DNA from: Intestinimonas sp.
GTDB lineage: Bacteria > Bacillota > Clostridia > Oscillospirales > Oscillospiraceae
Length of the DNA stretch: 35,920 bases
NCBI RefSeq assembly: GCF_026169115.1
Contig: NZ_JAPFEA010000103.1
Location: 1 to 35,920, forward strand
Direction of reading: 5' to 3'
Under the pieces are notes generated by a model that was not told where the DNA came from, ran no database searches, and worked only from the letters and a program-made list of their open reading frames with translations. Position 1 is the first letter of the stretch. Each line of letters opens with the position of its first letter. Positions 17,983-25,814 of the stretch are shown piece by piece. The translations under genes were made by a program, and so were the position numbers.

Positions 17983-18383
17983 CAAGTAAGCTGGACAGCC
18001 GCGTGGGCAGTGCCGAAAGGCCGTCCATGAGGAAAGTCCGGGCTCCGCAGGGCAAGGATAACGGATAACATCCGCCGGGGGCGACCCTAGGAAAAGTGCA
18101 ACAGAGAGATACCGCCTCGGCCCCAAATGGGGTCCCCGCGAAAGTGTCTGCTTTCGTGGGGATATGAAGCTTGCGCCGACGAGGTAAGGGTGGAAAGGTG
18201 AGGTAAGAGCTCACCCGATGGCTGGAGACTGCCCATCGCTGTAAACTCTATCCGGAGCAACACCGTGGAGGGACACACAGGCCGGCCCGGCCGTCCCATG
18301 GAGGTGGCTGGAACGCGCTGGCAACGGCGCGTCTAGATAGATGGCTGTCTTAAAGGACAGAACCCGGCTTACAGGCTTACTTG
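17983..18383 (+). ncRNA. rnpB: RNase P RNA, bacterial class A
   Basis: About 400 bases with the conserved RNase P elements in order. GAGGAAAGTCCGGGCTCC is near 18029, followed by the CR II/III region GCAGGGCAAGGATAACGG and the ACAGAGAGATACCGCC segment. Then come GGTAAGGGTGGAAAGGTGAG, AGATAGATGGCTGTC and the closing ACAGAACCCGGCTTACAG. The ends pair as helix P1: CAAGTAAGC at the start and GCTTACTTG at the end, nine perfect pairs, which sets the boundaries. It is the catalytic RNA that cuts 5' leaders from tRNA precursors. Layout looks like class A rather than the Bacillus class B, as expected for Clostridia. A consensus promoter and a strong terminator flank it. Confidence 0.96.
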
Positions 18384-18390
18384 TACCAGA

Positions 18391-18427
18391 AAGGTCCGGA
18401 GCATTGCGCTCCGGGCCTTCTTTTTTG
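18391..18427 (+). terminator. Intrinsic terminator of rnpB
   Basis: AAGGTCCGGAGC and GCTCCGGGCCTT pair with one T-G wobble around ATTGC, followed by CTTTTTTG. Confidence 0.93.
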
Positions 18428-18437
18428 CCCCAAACCC

Positions 18438-18468
18438 TTGACACTTCCCTTACGTAAGATGTTATACT
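18438..18468 (+). promoter_or_regulatory. MerR-type promoter with 19-base spacer and central palindrome
   Basis: TTGACA (18438-18443) and TATACT (18463-18468) are 19 bases apart, the over-long spacing typical of promoters that MerR proteins activate by untwisting DNA. The spacer holds the exact palindrome CTTACGTAAG (18449-18458). It drives the MerR-family gene starting at 18492, so autoregulation is likely. Confidence 0.75.
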
Positions 18469-18491
18469 CTTTTCGACAAGGGGGGATCGCC

Positions 18492-19130
18492 ATGAAAATG
18501 AAGGAGGTCTGCGGCGCCACCGGCCTTACAGAGCGGGCGGTGCGGTTTTATGTCCGGGAGGGTCTGGTAACCCCGCCGTCTCAAGATCGGGGCGGGCGGA
18601 CCTGGCTGGATTTTTCCGAGGAAAATGTCCTGCGCCTCCGCTCCATCGCCACCCTGCGCAAAGCCGGATTTACCATTGACGAGATCCGATCCATGGGGCA
18701 GGATTTCCAAAAGAACGCCCCTGACGCCGCCTTCGCCCTGCGGAAACGGCTCCGGAAAGCGATCAGCTCCTACGAGCGGCTGAGCGCCGCAGATACCGCT
18801 TTGGCAGATGATCTGGAGTCGTATGCCGCTCTGTTGGAGCGGGAGGTAAGGGGACAGCCTGTCCCCCGCTGTGACCAGCGGAAGTCCTTCTCCCGTGTGG
18901 ACTGGGCCTCCGTCCTTGAGTGGACAGCGATGGCGGTGTGTGCTTTCCTCGCGTGGAAGCTCTACATCTGGGCCATGGATCGCCTGGCTTGGTCGTTTGA
19001 CATTTTCGCTCTTATGCTCAACCCCTTGACCGTGCTTTTGCCCTTTGTGATTCTCCCCCTCCCCGCCGCCCTGATACTGGGCAGCAAGGCGGGAAAATGG
19101 CTGTACCGGCATTTTGAATATGTGCCATGA
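18492..19130 (+). CDS. MerR-family regulator with C-terminal membrane segments
   Basis: 212 residues. Residues 1-70 form the MerR winged helix (MKMKEVCGATGLTERAVRFY, REGLVTPP, FSEENVLRLRSIATLRKAGF and TIDEIRSMG), followed by a dimerisation coiled coil (about 75-125). Instead of a ligand-binding domain the protein ends in two hydrophobic stretches (about 140-160 and 175-200), so it is probably membrane-anchored. The signal it senses is not evident. ATG 18492 has AGGGGGG upstream. It is a single-gene unit between two terminators, with no neighbouring target gene, so its main visible target is its own promoter. Confidence 0.85.
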   Translation: MKMKEVCGATGLTERAVRFYVREGLVTPPSQDRGGRTWLDFSEENVLRLRSIATLRKAGFTIDEIRSMGQDFQKNAPDAAFALRKRLRKAISSYERLSAADTALADDLESYAALLEREVRGQPVPRCDQRKSFSRVDWASVLEWTAMAVCAFLAWKLYIWAMDRLAWSFDIFALMLNPLTVLLPFVILPLPAALILGSKAGKWLYRHFEYVP

Positions 19131-19162
19131 AAAAGGAGCCCGCCATACGGCAGGCTCCTTTT
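19131..19162. terminator. Bidirectional terminator between the merR-type gene and yebC
   Basis: AAAAGGAGCC-C-GCC and GGC-A-GGCTCCTTTT pair around ATAC with one mismatch. The A-run and T-run flanks serve both convergent genes. It begins right after the stop codon at 19130. Confidence 0.88.
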
Positions 19163-19190
19163 CAAACAGTTTGCGCAGGATGTCCGAAAC

Positions 19191-19919
19191 TCAGTTCTGC
19201 TCCCAGTTGTGCCAGACGTTCTGAACGTCGTCGTTCTCCTCCAGCAGATCGATGAGCTTCTCCATGTTCTTGATCTCGTCCTCATTTTCCAGCTTGACAT
19301 AGTTCTGGGGGACCATCTCCACAGCAGCCTGAAGGAAGGTATAGCCCTTCTCCTCCATGGCGGCCAGAACGGTGCCGAACGCATCGGGGTCGGTGTAGAC
19401 CTCAAAGGTCTCTTCCTCGGACTGCATATCGTCGGCGCCGGCGTCCAGCGCGTCCATCATGACGGTATCCTCGTCCAGATCTTCCTTTTCAATGACGATC
19501 ACACCCTTGCGGTCAAAGGACCAGGACACGCAGCCGGTAGCGCCCAGGCCCTTGCCGTACTTGTCCAGCAGATGGCGGACCTCGGGCGCAGTACGGTTGC
19601 GGTTATCGGTGAGGGCGTCCACGATCACGGCTACGCCGGAGGGGCCATAGCCCTCGTACACCACATTCTCATAGCTGTCGGTGTTGCCGGAGCCCAGCGC
19701 CTTGTCGATGGTGCGCTTGATGTTGTCGTTGGGCATGTTGGCGGCCTTGGCCTTGGCGATGACGGTGGCCAGGCGGGAGTTGTTGTTGGGGTCGCCGCTG
19801 CCGCCCTGCTTCACCGCCACGATCATCTCGCGGGCGATCTTGGTGAAGATCTGAGAACGCTTTGCATCGGCAGCGCCCTTAGTCTTCTGGATATTATGCC
19901 ACTTGGAATGTCCTGACAT
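19191..19919 (-). CDS. yebC: YebC/PmpR-family protein
   Basis: 242 residues with the diagnostic start MSGHSKWHNIQKTKGAADAK, then FTKIAREMIVAVKQGG and the conserved VYEGYGPSGVAVIVDALTDN. The family was described as DNA-binding regulators; recent work links some members to relief of ribosome stalling at proline-rich stretches, so the transcription-factor label should be held loosely. The C-terminal half is acidic as usual. A promoter lies directly upstream and a shared terminator downstream, so it is a one-gene unit. GGGG about 11 bases upstream is the SD. Confidence 0.94.
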   Translation of the reverse strand: MSGHSKWHNIQKTKGAADAKRSQIFTKIAREMIVAVKQGGSGDPNNNSRLATVIAKAKAANMPNDNIKRTIDKALGSGNTDSYENVVYEGYGPSGVAVIVDALTDNRNRTAPEVRHLLDKYGKGLGATGCVSWSFDRKGVIVIEKEDLDEDTVMMDALDAGADDMQSEEETFEVYTDPDAFGTVLAAMEEKGYTFLQAAVEMVPQNYVKLENEDEIKNMEKLIDLLEENDDVQNVWHNWEQN

Positions 19920-19958
19920 TGGATTCGTCCCCTTCTAAATTCTCAAAAATGCGGTTAT

Positions 19959-19987
19959 ATTTTACCACAAAACCTGATTTGATTCAA
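19959..19987 (-). promoter_or_regulatory. Sigma-A-type promoter of yebC
   Basis: On the minus strand TTGAAT (19987-19982), 17 bases, TAAAAT (19964-19959), about 40 bases before the yebC ATG. The -35 box lies just past the nif3-like stop. Confidence 0.65.
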
Positions 19988-19990
19988 GTC

Positions 19991-20791
19991 CTAGCGATAA
20001 GAAAATACCTCTCTGTGCCGCCGGGTGAGGAGGACCTCCACCTGGGGAAAAGCCTTGCGGAGGGCATCGGCCAGGATGGGGCAGATCACATGCTCAGTGG
20101 GATAGTGTCCGGCATCAATGAGGTTGAGCCCCATATCTCTGGCATCCAGGAACTGGTTGTATTTGACGTCAGAGGTAACAAAGGTATCACATCCCAGGGC
20201 CAGCGCCTGCGGCCCCATATCCCCACAGGCCCCGCCACCCACTGCGACCCGACGCACCGGGCGACCGGCGTCCACATACCGAACGCCATTGGCGCCCAAC
20301 GTCTCTTTTACAAAGGCGGCGTAGTCCGCCGCAGAGGAGGGCGCACCGGCAGCGGCAGCGCCGACCCGTCCGATCCCAATGGGGCGGCCCTCCCGGTCAA
20401 GGCCGGAGGGCTCCAGAACCACTGTGTCGGTGAGACCCAGTCGGGCTGCCAGCGCATCGTTGACGCCTCCCACAGCGACGTCCAGATTGGTATGGGCACA
20501 GATGGCCGCGATGCCCTTTTCGGTCAGCGCCAACAGGGTCCGGCCCACCGGATCTCGCTCGGTGATGGATTTGACGGGATGGAAGATCACCGGGTGGTGA
20601 GAGACGATGAGCTCCACACCCAGTTCTCCGGCCTCCTCCACCACCTCCTCGGTGATGTCCAGAGAGACCAGCAGGCGGTTTACCGCCCTGTCTCCCCGTC
20701 CCACCAGAAAACCGGCGTTGTCAAAGTCCATCTGGGTATCAAAGGCCGCCAAACCATCCAGAAACGCATAGATGTCCTTTACTGCTGCCAT
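19991..20791 (-). CDS. Nif3-like dinuclear metal centre protein (YqfO family)
   Basis: 266 residues. Metal-site motifs are ELIVSHHPVIFH, ICAHTNLDVAVGGVN and, near the end, LIDAGHYPTEHVI; all expected His and Asp/Glu ligands are present. The family forms toroidal hexamers with two metals per subunit. Some members act as GTP cyclohydrolase type 1-like enzymes, but the general function is unresolved. This is the short form without the inserted PII-like domain found in Bacillus YqfO. ATG 20791 was chosen because GGAGG is ten bases upstream. It overlaps trmK by 13 bases; the trmK-nif3 pairing is common in Firmicutes. Confidence 0.92.
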   Translation of the reverse strand: MAAVKDIYAFLDGLAAFDTQMDFDNAGFLVGRGDRAVNRLLVSLDITEEVVEEAGELGVELIVSHHPVIFHPVKSITERDPVGRTLLALTEKGIAAICAHTNLDVAVGGVNDALAARLGLTDTVVLEPSGLDREGRPIGIGRVGAAAAGAPSSAADYAAFVKETLGANGVRYVDAGRPVRRVAVGGGACGDMGPQALALGCDTFVTSDVKYNQFLDARDMGLNLIDAGHYPTEHVICPILADALRKAFPQVEVLLTRRHREVFSYR

Positions 20792-21492
20792 CTGTCCCAC
20801 TCCTCCTTCATCTTATTGAGTCCTGTCAGCACTTCCTCCAGACGGGGCAGCTTTTCCAGGTCCTCCGGTCGGGTGGAACGGCGCAGACCCTCCACCATGC
20901 CGGCCACCCGACCACAGAGGCGGTCCAGGTAGGTCCCGCGCAGCGGGGCTTCCATGCCGCGGTACTGGCGGCCCGCCCACTCTTCCGCAGGCGTCATGGG
21001 CACCATGGAGCCCGGAATGGCGGTGATGACCACATAGATGGTCCTGCCCTCCCCCACCAGCTCCTCATGAATGATCCGAAAGCCGCTGCGCCACAGCCAT
21101 CCCCGCAGGTCCTCCACTGAGGTCATGGGCTGGAGGAGGAATGTATGCCCGCCCGAGGCCGCCCAACGGCAGGCACTCAGAATGGCGGCGATGGTCTCCC
21201 CGCCCATGCCGGCGATGGCACATACGTCGATCTCCTCCCCGCGGATCGGGGCAAGGCCATCCCCCAGACGGAAAGAAAGCTGGTCCGTCAAAGCATGGCG
21301 GCGGGCGGTCTCCCTGGCCTGTTCCAGTGGGCCCTCCCGCAGGTCGCTGGCGATGGCGCTTTGAATGATTCCCTGCTCCAGCAGCCACACCGGAAGCCGG
21401 GCATGGTCGGTCCCCACGTCGGCAAAACGGGCCCCCTGCGGCACCTGCCGGGCCAGGGCCAGCAGCCGGGGCGTAAGTTCAATGGGTCGCAC
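20779..21492 (-). CDS. trmK: tRNA (adenine(22)-N1)-methyltransferase TrmK
   Basis: 237 residues with a Rossmann SAM-binding start ARFADVGTDHARLPVWLL, then AIASDLREGPLEQAR and the TrmK signature VCAIAGMGGETIAAIL, followed by LLQPMTSVEDLRGWLW. It methylates A22 in the D-loop of tRNA-Ser and related tRNAs. The C-terminal helices are shorter than in some members but complete. The start is a GTG at 21492 with GGAG eight bases upstream; an ATG 33 bases earlier gives a non-conserved extension. A terminator lies just 37 bases upstream, so transcription may come by read-through or from an unrecognised promoter. Confidence 0.92.
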   Translation of the reverse strand: MRPIELTPRLLALARQVPQGARFADVGTDHARLPVWLLEQGIIQSAIASDLREGPLEQARETARRHALTDQLSFRLGDGLAPIRGEEIDVCAIAGMGGETIAAILSACRWAASGGHTFLLQPMTSVEDLRGWLWRSGFRIIHEELVGEGRTIYVVITAIPGSMVPMTPAEEWAGRQYRGMEAPLRGTYLDRLCGRVAGMVEGLRRSTRPEDLEKLPRLEEVLTGLNKMKEEWDRWQQ

Positions 21493-21529
21493 CCTCTTCT
21501 CTCCTCTCCACAGATCTCTGAACACAAAA

Positions 21530-21553
21530 ACGGAGCGGCCTCAGCCGCTCCGT
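21530..21553 (-). terminator. Intrinsic terminator of the DUF1858 gene
   Basis: ACGGAGCGGC and GCCGCTCCGT pair perfectly around four bases, followed on the minus strand by TTTTG. It is 11 bases past the DUF1858 stop and close before trmK. Confidence 0.88.
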
Positions 21554-21564
21554 CTCGCGCTGTG

Positions 21565-21771
21565 TCAGTTGGCGGCGGGGACGATGGAGTTGATCTTCTC
21601 CAGGAGAGCATCAACATCCACGCCGTGGACCATGCAGGCCTGCTCCACGGTCTCACCCCGGGAAGAGGGGCAGCCCAGGCAATGCATCCCGATGGACAGG
21701 AACACAGGGGCAGTCTCGGGAGCGATGTCCAGGATGTCGCCGATGATGGTATCCTTGGTAATGGTAGCCAT
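21565..21771 (-). CDS. DUF1858 domain small protein
   Basis: 68 residues covering a whole DUF1858 domain: ITKDTIIGDILDIAPETAPV, then GMHCLGCPSSRGETVEQAC and a C-terminal helix. The Cys-x2-Cys pair and the later Cys are conserved; relatives are often linked to hybrid-cluster proteins or thiol/iron-sulfur chemistry. Its own function is unknown. It has a full sigma-A promoter, a GGAGG and a terminator, so it is an independent, probably well-expressed unit. Confidence 0.88.
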   Translation of the reverse strand: MATITKDTIIGDILDIAPETAPVFLSIGMHCLGCPSSRGETVEQACMVHGVDVDALLEKINSIVPAAN

Positions 21772-21811
21772 AAAAATAAACCTCCAAAAAGCTAGGATTT
21801 GGGTATGCTTT

Positions 21812-21840
21812 AGTATACCCCATTATGCCTCATTTTTCAA
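21812..21840 (-). promoter_or_regulatory. Sigma-A promoter of the DUF1858 gene
   Basis: On the minus strand TTGAAA (21840-21835), 17 bases, TATACT (21817-21812), about 40 bases before the ATG. Confidence 0.75.
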
Positions 21841-21868
21841 TAGGAAAAGACTGATTTCTCAAGAAAGA

Positions 21869-21898
21869 AAAAAGAGACGCCCACAGGCGTCTCTTTTT
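21869..21898 (-). terminator. Intrinsic terminator of the zinc-ribbon gene
   Basis: GAGACGCC and GGCGTCTC pair perfectly around a 4-base loop, flanked by AAAAA and TTTTT. It lies about 15 bases past the zinc-ribbon stop on the minus strand. Confidence 0.9.
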
Positions 21899-21912
21899 CA
21901 AGCCGTATGAAA

Positions 21913-22197
21913 TTAGCGGCCCTGCTCCTCCCGCATACGGGCGAAGCACTCGCTGCAGTAAACAGGACGATCGGACTTGGGCTCGAAGGGAACCTTCGCC
22001 TCGCCGCCGCAGGCAGCGCAGGTAGCGGTGAAGTACTCGCGGGGGCCACGGGCAGCGGCCTTGCGGGCGTCACGGCAGGCCTTGCAGCGCTGGGGCTCGT
22101 TCTGGAAACCGCGCTCAGCGTAGAACTCCTGCTCACCGGCGGTGAACACGAACTCCTGGCCGCATTCCTTGCATACAAGTGTCTTGTCTTCGTACAT
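21913..22197 (-). CDS. Zinc-ribbon domain protein
   Basis: 94 residues with four Cys-x2-Cys pairs: CKECGQEF, CKACRDAR, CAACGGEA and CSECFARM, enough for two zinc sites. The first half (LVCKECGQEFVFTAGEQEFY, ERGF, EPQRCKACR) is the probable zinc-ribbon zf-trcl type; the second half (ATCAACGGEAKVPFEPKSDR, PVYCSECF) resembles the CxxC_CxxC motif of other small Firmicute and Patescibacteria proteins. Function is unknown; nucleic-acid or protein binding is likely. It lies 73 bases after sigH without a clear promoter of its own, so read-through from sigH is possible. Confidence 0.88.
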   Translation of the reverse strand: MYEDKTLVCKECGQEFVFTAGEQEFYAERGFQNEPQRCKACRDARKAAARGPREYFTATCAACGGEAKVPFEPKSDRPVYCSECFARMREEQGR

Positions 22198-22270
22198 GAT
22201 CTTTTCCCTCTCTTTGACTGATTGCCCAGGTCCGGAATAAACCGATGGTGCTGGGACTGTAATATTGCGT

Positions 22271-22906
22271 TCAGCCTTTGCTGAAATCGCCGGAAGAAAT
22301 GTGCCGTGCGACCTTGCGTCGGATGCGCTGCACGGCGTTGTCCACCGCTTTCGGGGACCGGTCTACCTGAACCGCGATCTCCGCGTAAGAATACCCCCGG
22401 AGAAAGAGGGTCAGGATCTTTGCCTCCAAGCCGGATAGCTGTCCCTTGAGCGTCCCAAGACGCTCCCGGCGCTCTTCCCTGCTGATATACATATCTTCGG
22501 GATTCTGCAAAGGTGGCCGGGATGCGGCAAATGGATAACGGTCGGTGTTCCCATCAAAAAGAGGGGTTTCATAAGAGACATAATGGTTGAGTGGGTTATG
22601 CTTATCTCTGGCTGCCGCCCGGATGGCGGAGAGGATCCGATTTCGGATGCAGGTCTCGGCATAGGTGCGGAAACTGCTCCCCCGATCGGGGAGAAATTCC
22701 CGGATGGCACTCAGCAGACCCATCATGCCCTCCTGAATGAGGTCTTCACTATCTCCGCCCGCCAGGAAATAGGGCCGGGCACAAACGCGCACCAGCCGGT
22801 GATAGCGTACCGCAAGGATCTCTTCCGCCATGCGGTCACCCAAAGCGGCCTGACGACACAGCGTCTCATCCGAAAGCATAGTTTGGTCAGTGTCTGCTGA
22901 TCTCAT
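22271..22906 (-). CDS. sigH: RNA polymerase sigma factor of the SigH (Spo0H) type
   Basis: 211 residues with sigma-70 regions 2 and 4. Region 2 has YHRLVRVCARPYFLAGGDSE and DLIQEGMMGLLSAIREF; then come SFRTYAETCIRNRILSAIRA and KHNPLNHYVSYETPLFD, a stretch typical of SigH. Region 4 has the helix-turn-helix GYSYAEIAVQVDRSPKAVDN. SigH directs early sporulation and stationary-phase genes, in keeping with the spore genes nearby. Another region-2/4 sigma factor is the alternative, but the NHYVS segment favours SigH. AAGGAG lies seven bases before ATG. A near-perfect sigma-A promoter is directly upstream, leaving a very short leader. Confidence 0.87.
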   Translation of the reverse strand: MRSADTDQTMLSDETLCRQAALGDRMAEEILAVRYHRLVRVCARPYFLAGGDSEDLIQEGMMGLLSAIREFLPDRGSSFRTYAETCIRNRILSAIRAAARDKHNPLNHYVSYETPLFDGNTDRYPFAASRPPLQNPEDMYISREERRERLGTLKGQLSGLEAKILTLFLRGYSYAEIAVQVDRSPKAVDNAVQRIRRKVARHISSGDFSKG

Positions 22907-22923
22907 TCCAAGACTCCTTGACT

Positions 22924-22953
22924 ATTATAGGTCGAAAGCATCCCTTGTGTCAA
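22924..22953 (-). promoter_or_regulatory. Sigma-A promoter of sigH
   Basis: On the minus strand TTGACA (22953-22948), 18 bases, TATAAT (22929-22924). Both hexamers are consensus. The ATG is only about 18 bases past the -10 box. Confidence 0.85.
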
Positions 22954-22989
22954 GCGTTTATGCAGATTATTTTAGCGTTTTCCCTAAAA

Positions 22990-24345
22990 TCAAAGGGTTT
23001 TTATGAGATTTGCCAGTCGGTGTGCGCAGGCGTCGGCAATCTCTGCGGTCTCTGCCTCCACCATGACCCGGACCAGAGCCTCGGTACCGGAGGGACGCAC
23101 CAGGATGCGCCCGTTGCCGGCCAGAGCCTGTTCCCCTCCGGCAATGGCCTCCTTCAGTGTGTCCGAGGCCATGATGGACTGTTTCTGGGCATTGTCAGCC
23201 ACGGCTACATTGACCAATACCTGGGGGTACTGGCGACAGTCGGCCACCAGCTCAGATGCCTTGCACCCGGAAGCCTTGAGGATACGCAGGAACTGAAGCG
23301 CAGTGAGCTGGCCATCCCCGGTGGTGGAATGCTCCAGGAAAATGGTATGGCCCGACTGCTCGCCGCCCAGAACATAGCCGTCCCGCAGCATCCGCTCCAG
23401 CACGTTTCGGTCTCCCACATCGGTGCAAACTGCCTGCATGCCGTTCTCTGCAAAGAAACGGTGGAGTCCAATGTTGGACATGACGGTGGCTACGACGGTG
23501 TTGCCGGGCAGTTTTCCCTGCTCCTTGAGGGCGCGGCCACAGGCGGCCATGATCTGATCGCCGTCAATGGGAATGCCCATCTCGCTGACGGCCAGGAAGC
23601 GGTCTGCATCTCCGTCAAAGGCCAGACCCAGGTCATAGCTTCCCGCCTTTACCATGGCAGCCAGACCGTCCATGTGGGTAGAGCCGCAGTTGGTATTGAT
23701 GTTCACCCCGTCAGGGTCGGCGTTGATGATATCGCAGTGGAGGCCGTCAAAGCGGTCAAAGAGCTCCGGCGCGGTGGCGGAGGAGGCCCCATTAGCGCAG
23801 TCCACCAGGATGCGGAGCCCGTCCAGGCCATCGGGGACCGTAGAGACCAGATGGTCGATATAATCGTCCCGGGCGCTCTCATCGGCATAAATGACCCTGC
23901 CGATGCCGTCGTGGGTCTTGAGTGGCAGACGCTCCACTTCTCCAGAGAGGATCAATCCCTCAATTTCCCCCTCCAGCTCGTCGGAGAGCTTGAAGCCCTT
24001 TCCGTTGAAGATCTTGATGCCATTGTGCTCAAAGGGATTGTGGGAAGCCGAGATGACCACACCGGCGGCGGCCTTCCGGTCCACCGTCACCCAGGCCACG
24101 GCGGGCGTGGGGATGACGCCCAGGTGGAGCACATCGGCGCCAGCCGAGCACAGTCCCGCCACAAGGGCCCCCTCCAGCAGGTCGGAAGAGATACGGGTGT
24201 CCTTGCCGATGGCCACCAGGGGCTTACGTCCCTCCTCCCCCCGAAGGACCTGAGCCGTAGCCAGTCCCACCTTATATGCCAGCGTGGCGTCCAGCCCGGC
24301 ATTGACCACGCCGCGGATGCCATCGGTACCAAATAACTTACCCAT
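22990..24345 (-). CDS. glmM: Phosphoglucosamine mutase GlmM
   Basis: 451 residues, the usual length. The start MGKLFGTDGIRGVVN is diagnostic. The phosphoserine loop is VVISASHNPFEHNGIKIF, the metal-binding loop AFDGDADRFLAV and the phosphate-binding end VRPSGTEALVRVM. It converts glucosamine-6-phosphate to glucosamine-1-phosphate for UDP-GlcNAc and cell-wall synthesis. AGGTGA precedes ATG six bases upstream. It is the last gene of the ruv operon, six bases after the SdpI-like gene. A weak AT-rich inverted repeat (ATTTTAG/CTAAAAT, 22969-22990) at the stop may end transcription. Confidence 0.97.
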   Translation of the reverse strand: MGKLFGTDGIRGVVNAGLDATLAYKVGLATAQVLRGEEGRKPLVAIGKDTRISSDLLEGALVAGLCSAGADVLHLGVIPTPAVAWVTVDRKAAAGVVISASHNPFEHNGIKIFNGKGFKLSDELEGEIEGLILSGEVERLPLKTHDGIGRVIYADESARDDYIDHLVSTVPDGLDGLRILVDCANGASSATAPELFDRFDGLHCDIINADPDGVNINTNCGSTHMDGLAAMVKAGSYDLGLAFDGDADRFLAVSEMGIPIDGDQIMAACGRALKEQGKLPGNTVVATVMSNIGLHRFFAENGMQAVCTDVGDRNVLERMLRDGYVLGGEQSGHTIFLEHSTTGDGQLTALQFLRILKASGCKASELVADCRQYPQVLVNVAVADNAQKQSIMASDTLKEAIAGGEQALAGNGRILVRPSGTEALVRVMVEAETAEIADACAHRLANLIKTL

Positions 24346-24351
24346 ATATGA

Positions 24352-24729
24352 TCACCTTTTCTTTCCGAATTGGTCAAACTCTTTTTTCAGCGCCTGCTCC
24401 ACGGGAAAGATACTGCCCAGAAGTACTACCGTTTGGACCAGCGCCACAGCGCCGCACCACAAACCCACCGTTCCGGTATCCGCGCCCAGCACGGGCAGCA
24501 TGACCAGCGCACTCAGCGGCAACAGAACCAGCCCCAGCCGGAACCACAGCCTGCCGCAGGTGCGGTGGGCAAAGTCCCAGGTAGACTGGTTCTTCATGGA
24601 TCGGGCGGTACGGTAGCCATACAGGTCGTTGATGGTTTTGGGCGGTCTGGTCAGAAAGTGCCGCCCCAGGAGAAGCATAACAACGGGGATCAGCAGATCC
24701 ATGCAAAGGCAAAACAGCCAGAACAGCAT
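24352..24729 (-). CDS. SdpI-family membrane protein
   Basis: 125 residues with three membrane segments. The family pattern is clear between the first and second: PKTINDLYGYRTARSMKNQS, then TWDFAHRTCGRLW. SdpI of Bacillus is an immunity protein against the SdpC toxin and a signal receptor, but short SdpI-family proteins are widespread and mostly uncharacterised. No sdpC-like toxin gene is seen nearby. ATG 24729 has GAGGTG upstream. It is tucked between ruvB (11 bases) and glmM (6 bases), so it is co-transcribed with them. Confidence 0.85.
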   Translation of the reverse strand: MLFWLFCLCMDLLIPVVMLLLGRHFLTRPPKTINDLYGYRTARSMKNQSTWDFAHRTCGRLWFRLGLVLLPLSALVMLPVLGADTGTVGLWCGAVALVQTVVLLGSIFPVEQALKKEFDQFGKKR

Positions 24730-24740
24730 GGGTACACACC

Positions 24741-25799
24741 TCAAAAGCTCAGCTGGTCCATGCCCATCCCGCCGGGGACGGACAGGCCCAGGTGCTCATA
24801 GGCCCGCCGGGTGACGCAGCGTCCCCGGGGTGTCCGGGTGAGGAAGCCCATCTGCATGAGGTAGGGCTCATAGACGTCCTCCAGGGTGACGGCCTCTTCA
24901 TTGATGGTGGCAGCCAGGGTCTCCAGCCCAACCGGACCGCCGCCATAGTGCTCAATAATAGAGTGGAGCATCCGCCGGTCGATGGCGTCCAATCCCAGGT
25001 GATCCACTTCCAGAGCGGTAAGGGCCTCGTCGGCCACCTTGCGGGTAATGACGCCCCCTGCTTTCACCTGGGCAAAGTCCCGGACCCGCCGCAGCATCCG
25101 GTTGGCGATGCGGGGGGTACCCCGGCTGCGCTTGGCGATCTCCATAGCGCCTTCCTCCTCAATGGGCACCTCCAGAATACCTGCCGAACGGGTGACGATG
25201 CGGGCAAGCTCCTCCGGGGTGTAAAGCTCCAGCCGCAGGGTGACGCCGAACCGGTCACGCAGGGGGGCGGAGAGCTGCCCGGCCCGGGTGGTGGCGCCGA
25301 TGAGGGTAAACCTGGGCAGGTCCAGACGGATGGAGTTGGCGGACGGCCCCTTGCCGATGATGATATCGATGGCAAAGTCCTCCATAGCGGGATACAGAAT
25401 CTCCTCCACCGAGCGGTTGAGCCGGTGGATCTCGTCTACAAAGAGGATGTCGTTTTCCGCCAGATTGGTGAGGAGGGCGGCCAGGTCACCGGGCTTCTCG
25501 ATGGCCGGGCCGGAGGTGATGCGGATGTTGACCCCCATCTCATTGGCAATGATGCCGGAGAGGGTGGTCTTGCCCAGGCCGGGCGGGCCGTGGAGGAGCA
25601 CATGGTCCAGCGGCTCGCTGCGCATCTTGGCCGCCTGGATAAAGACCTCCAGATTGCCCTTGGCCTTCTCCTGGCCGATGTATTCCCGCAAAGTCTTGGG
25701 GCGCAGCGAGCCCTCATTCTCGTCCTCCCGGGTGAGGGAGGTGGTCACCAGCGGGGCTTCGGTCTCAAAACCACCGCTGTCAGAAAAATCAATGCTCAA
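24741..25799 (-). CDS. ruvB: Holliday junction helicase motor RuvB
   Basis: 352 residues. Walker A is [20 protein letters not shown], Walker [13 protein letters not shown], and sensor [21 protein letters not shown]; the C-terminal winged helix ends [20 protein letters not shown]. Hexameric RuvB pumps DNA through the RuvA-bound Holliday junction. The N-terminal [20 protein letters not shown] is typical. The start is a TTG (25799) after GGGAAGTGAGA. It follows the DUF6054 gene by 15 bases. Confidence 0.97.
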   Translation of the reverse strand: MSIDFSDSGGFETEAPLVTTSLTREDENEGSLRPKTLREYIGQEKAKGNLEVFIQAAKMRSEPLDHVLLHGPPGLGKTTLSGIIANEMGVNIRITSGPAIEKPGDLAALLTNLAENDILFVDEIHRLNRSVEEILYPAMEDFAIDIIIGKGPSANSIRLDLPRFTLIGATTRAGQLSAPLRDRFGVTLRLELYTPEELARIVTRSAGILEVPIEEEGAMEIAKRSRGTPRIANRMLRRVRDFAQVKAGGVITRKVADEALTALEVDHLGLDAIDRRMLHSIIEHYGGGPVGLETLAATINEEAVTLEDVYEPYLMQMGFLTRTPRGRCVTRRAYEHLGLSVPGGMGMDQLSF

Positions 25800-25814
25800 T
25801 GTCTCACTTCCCTT

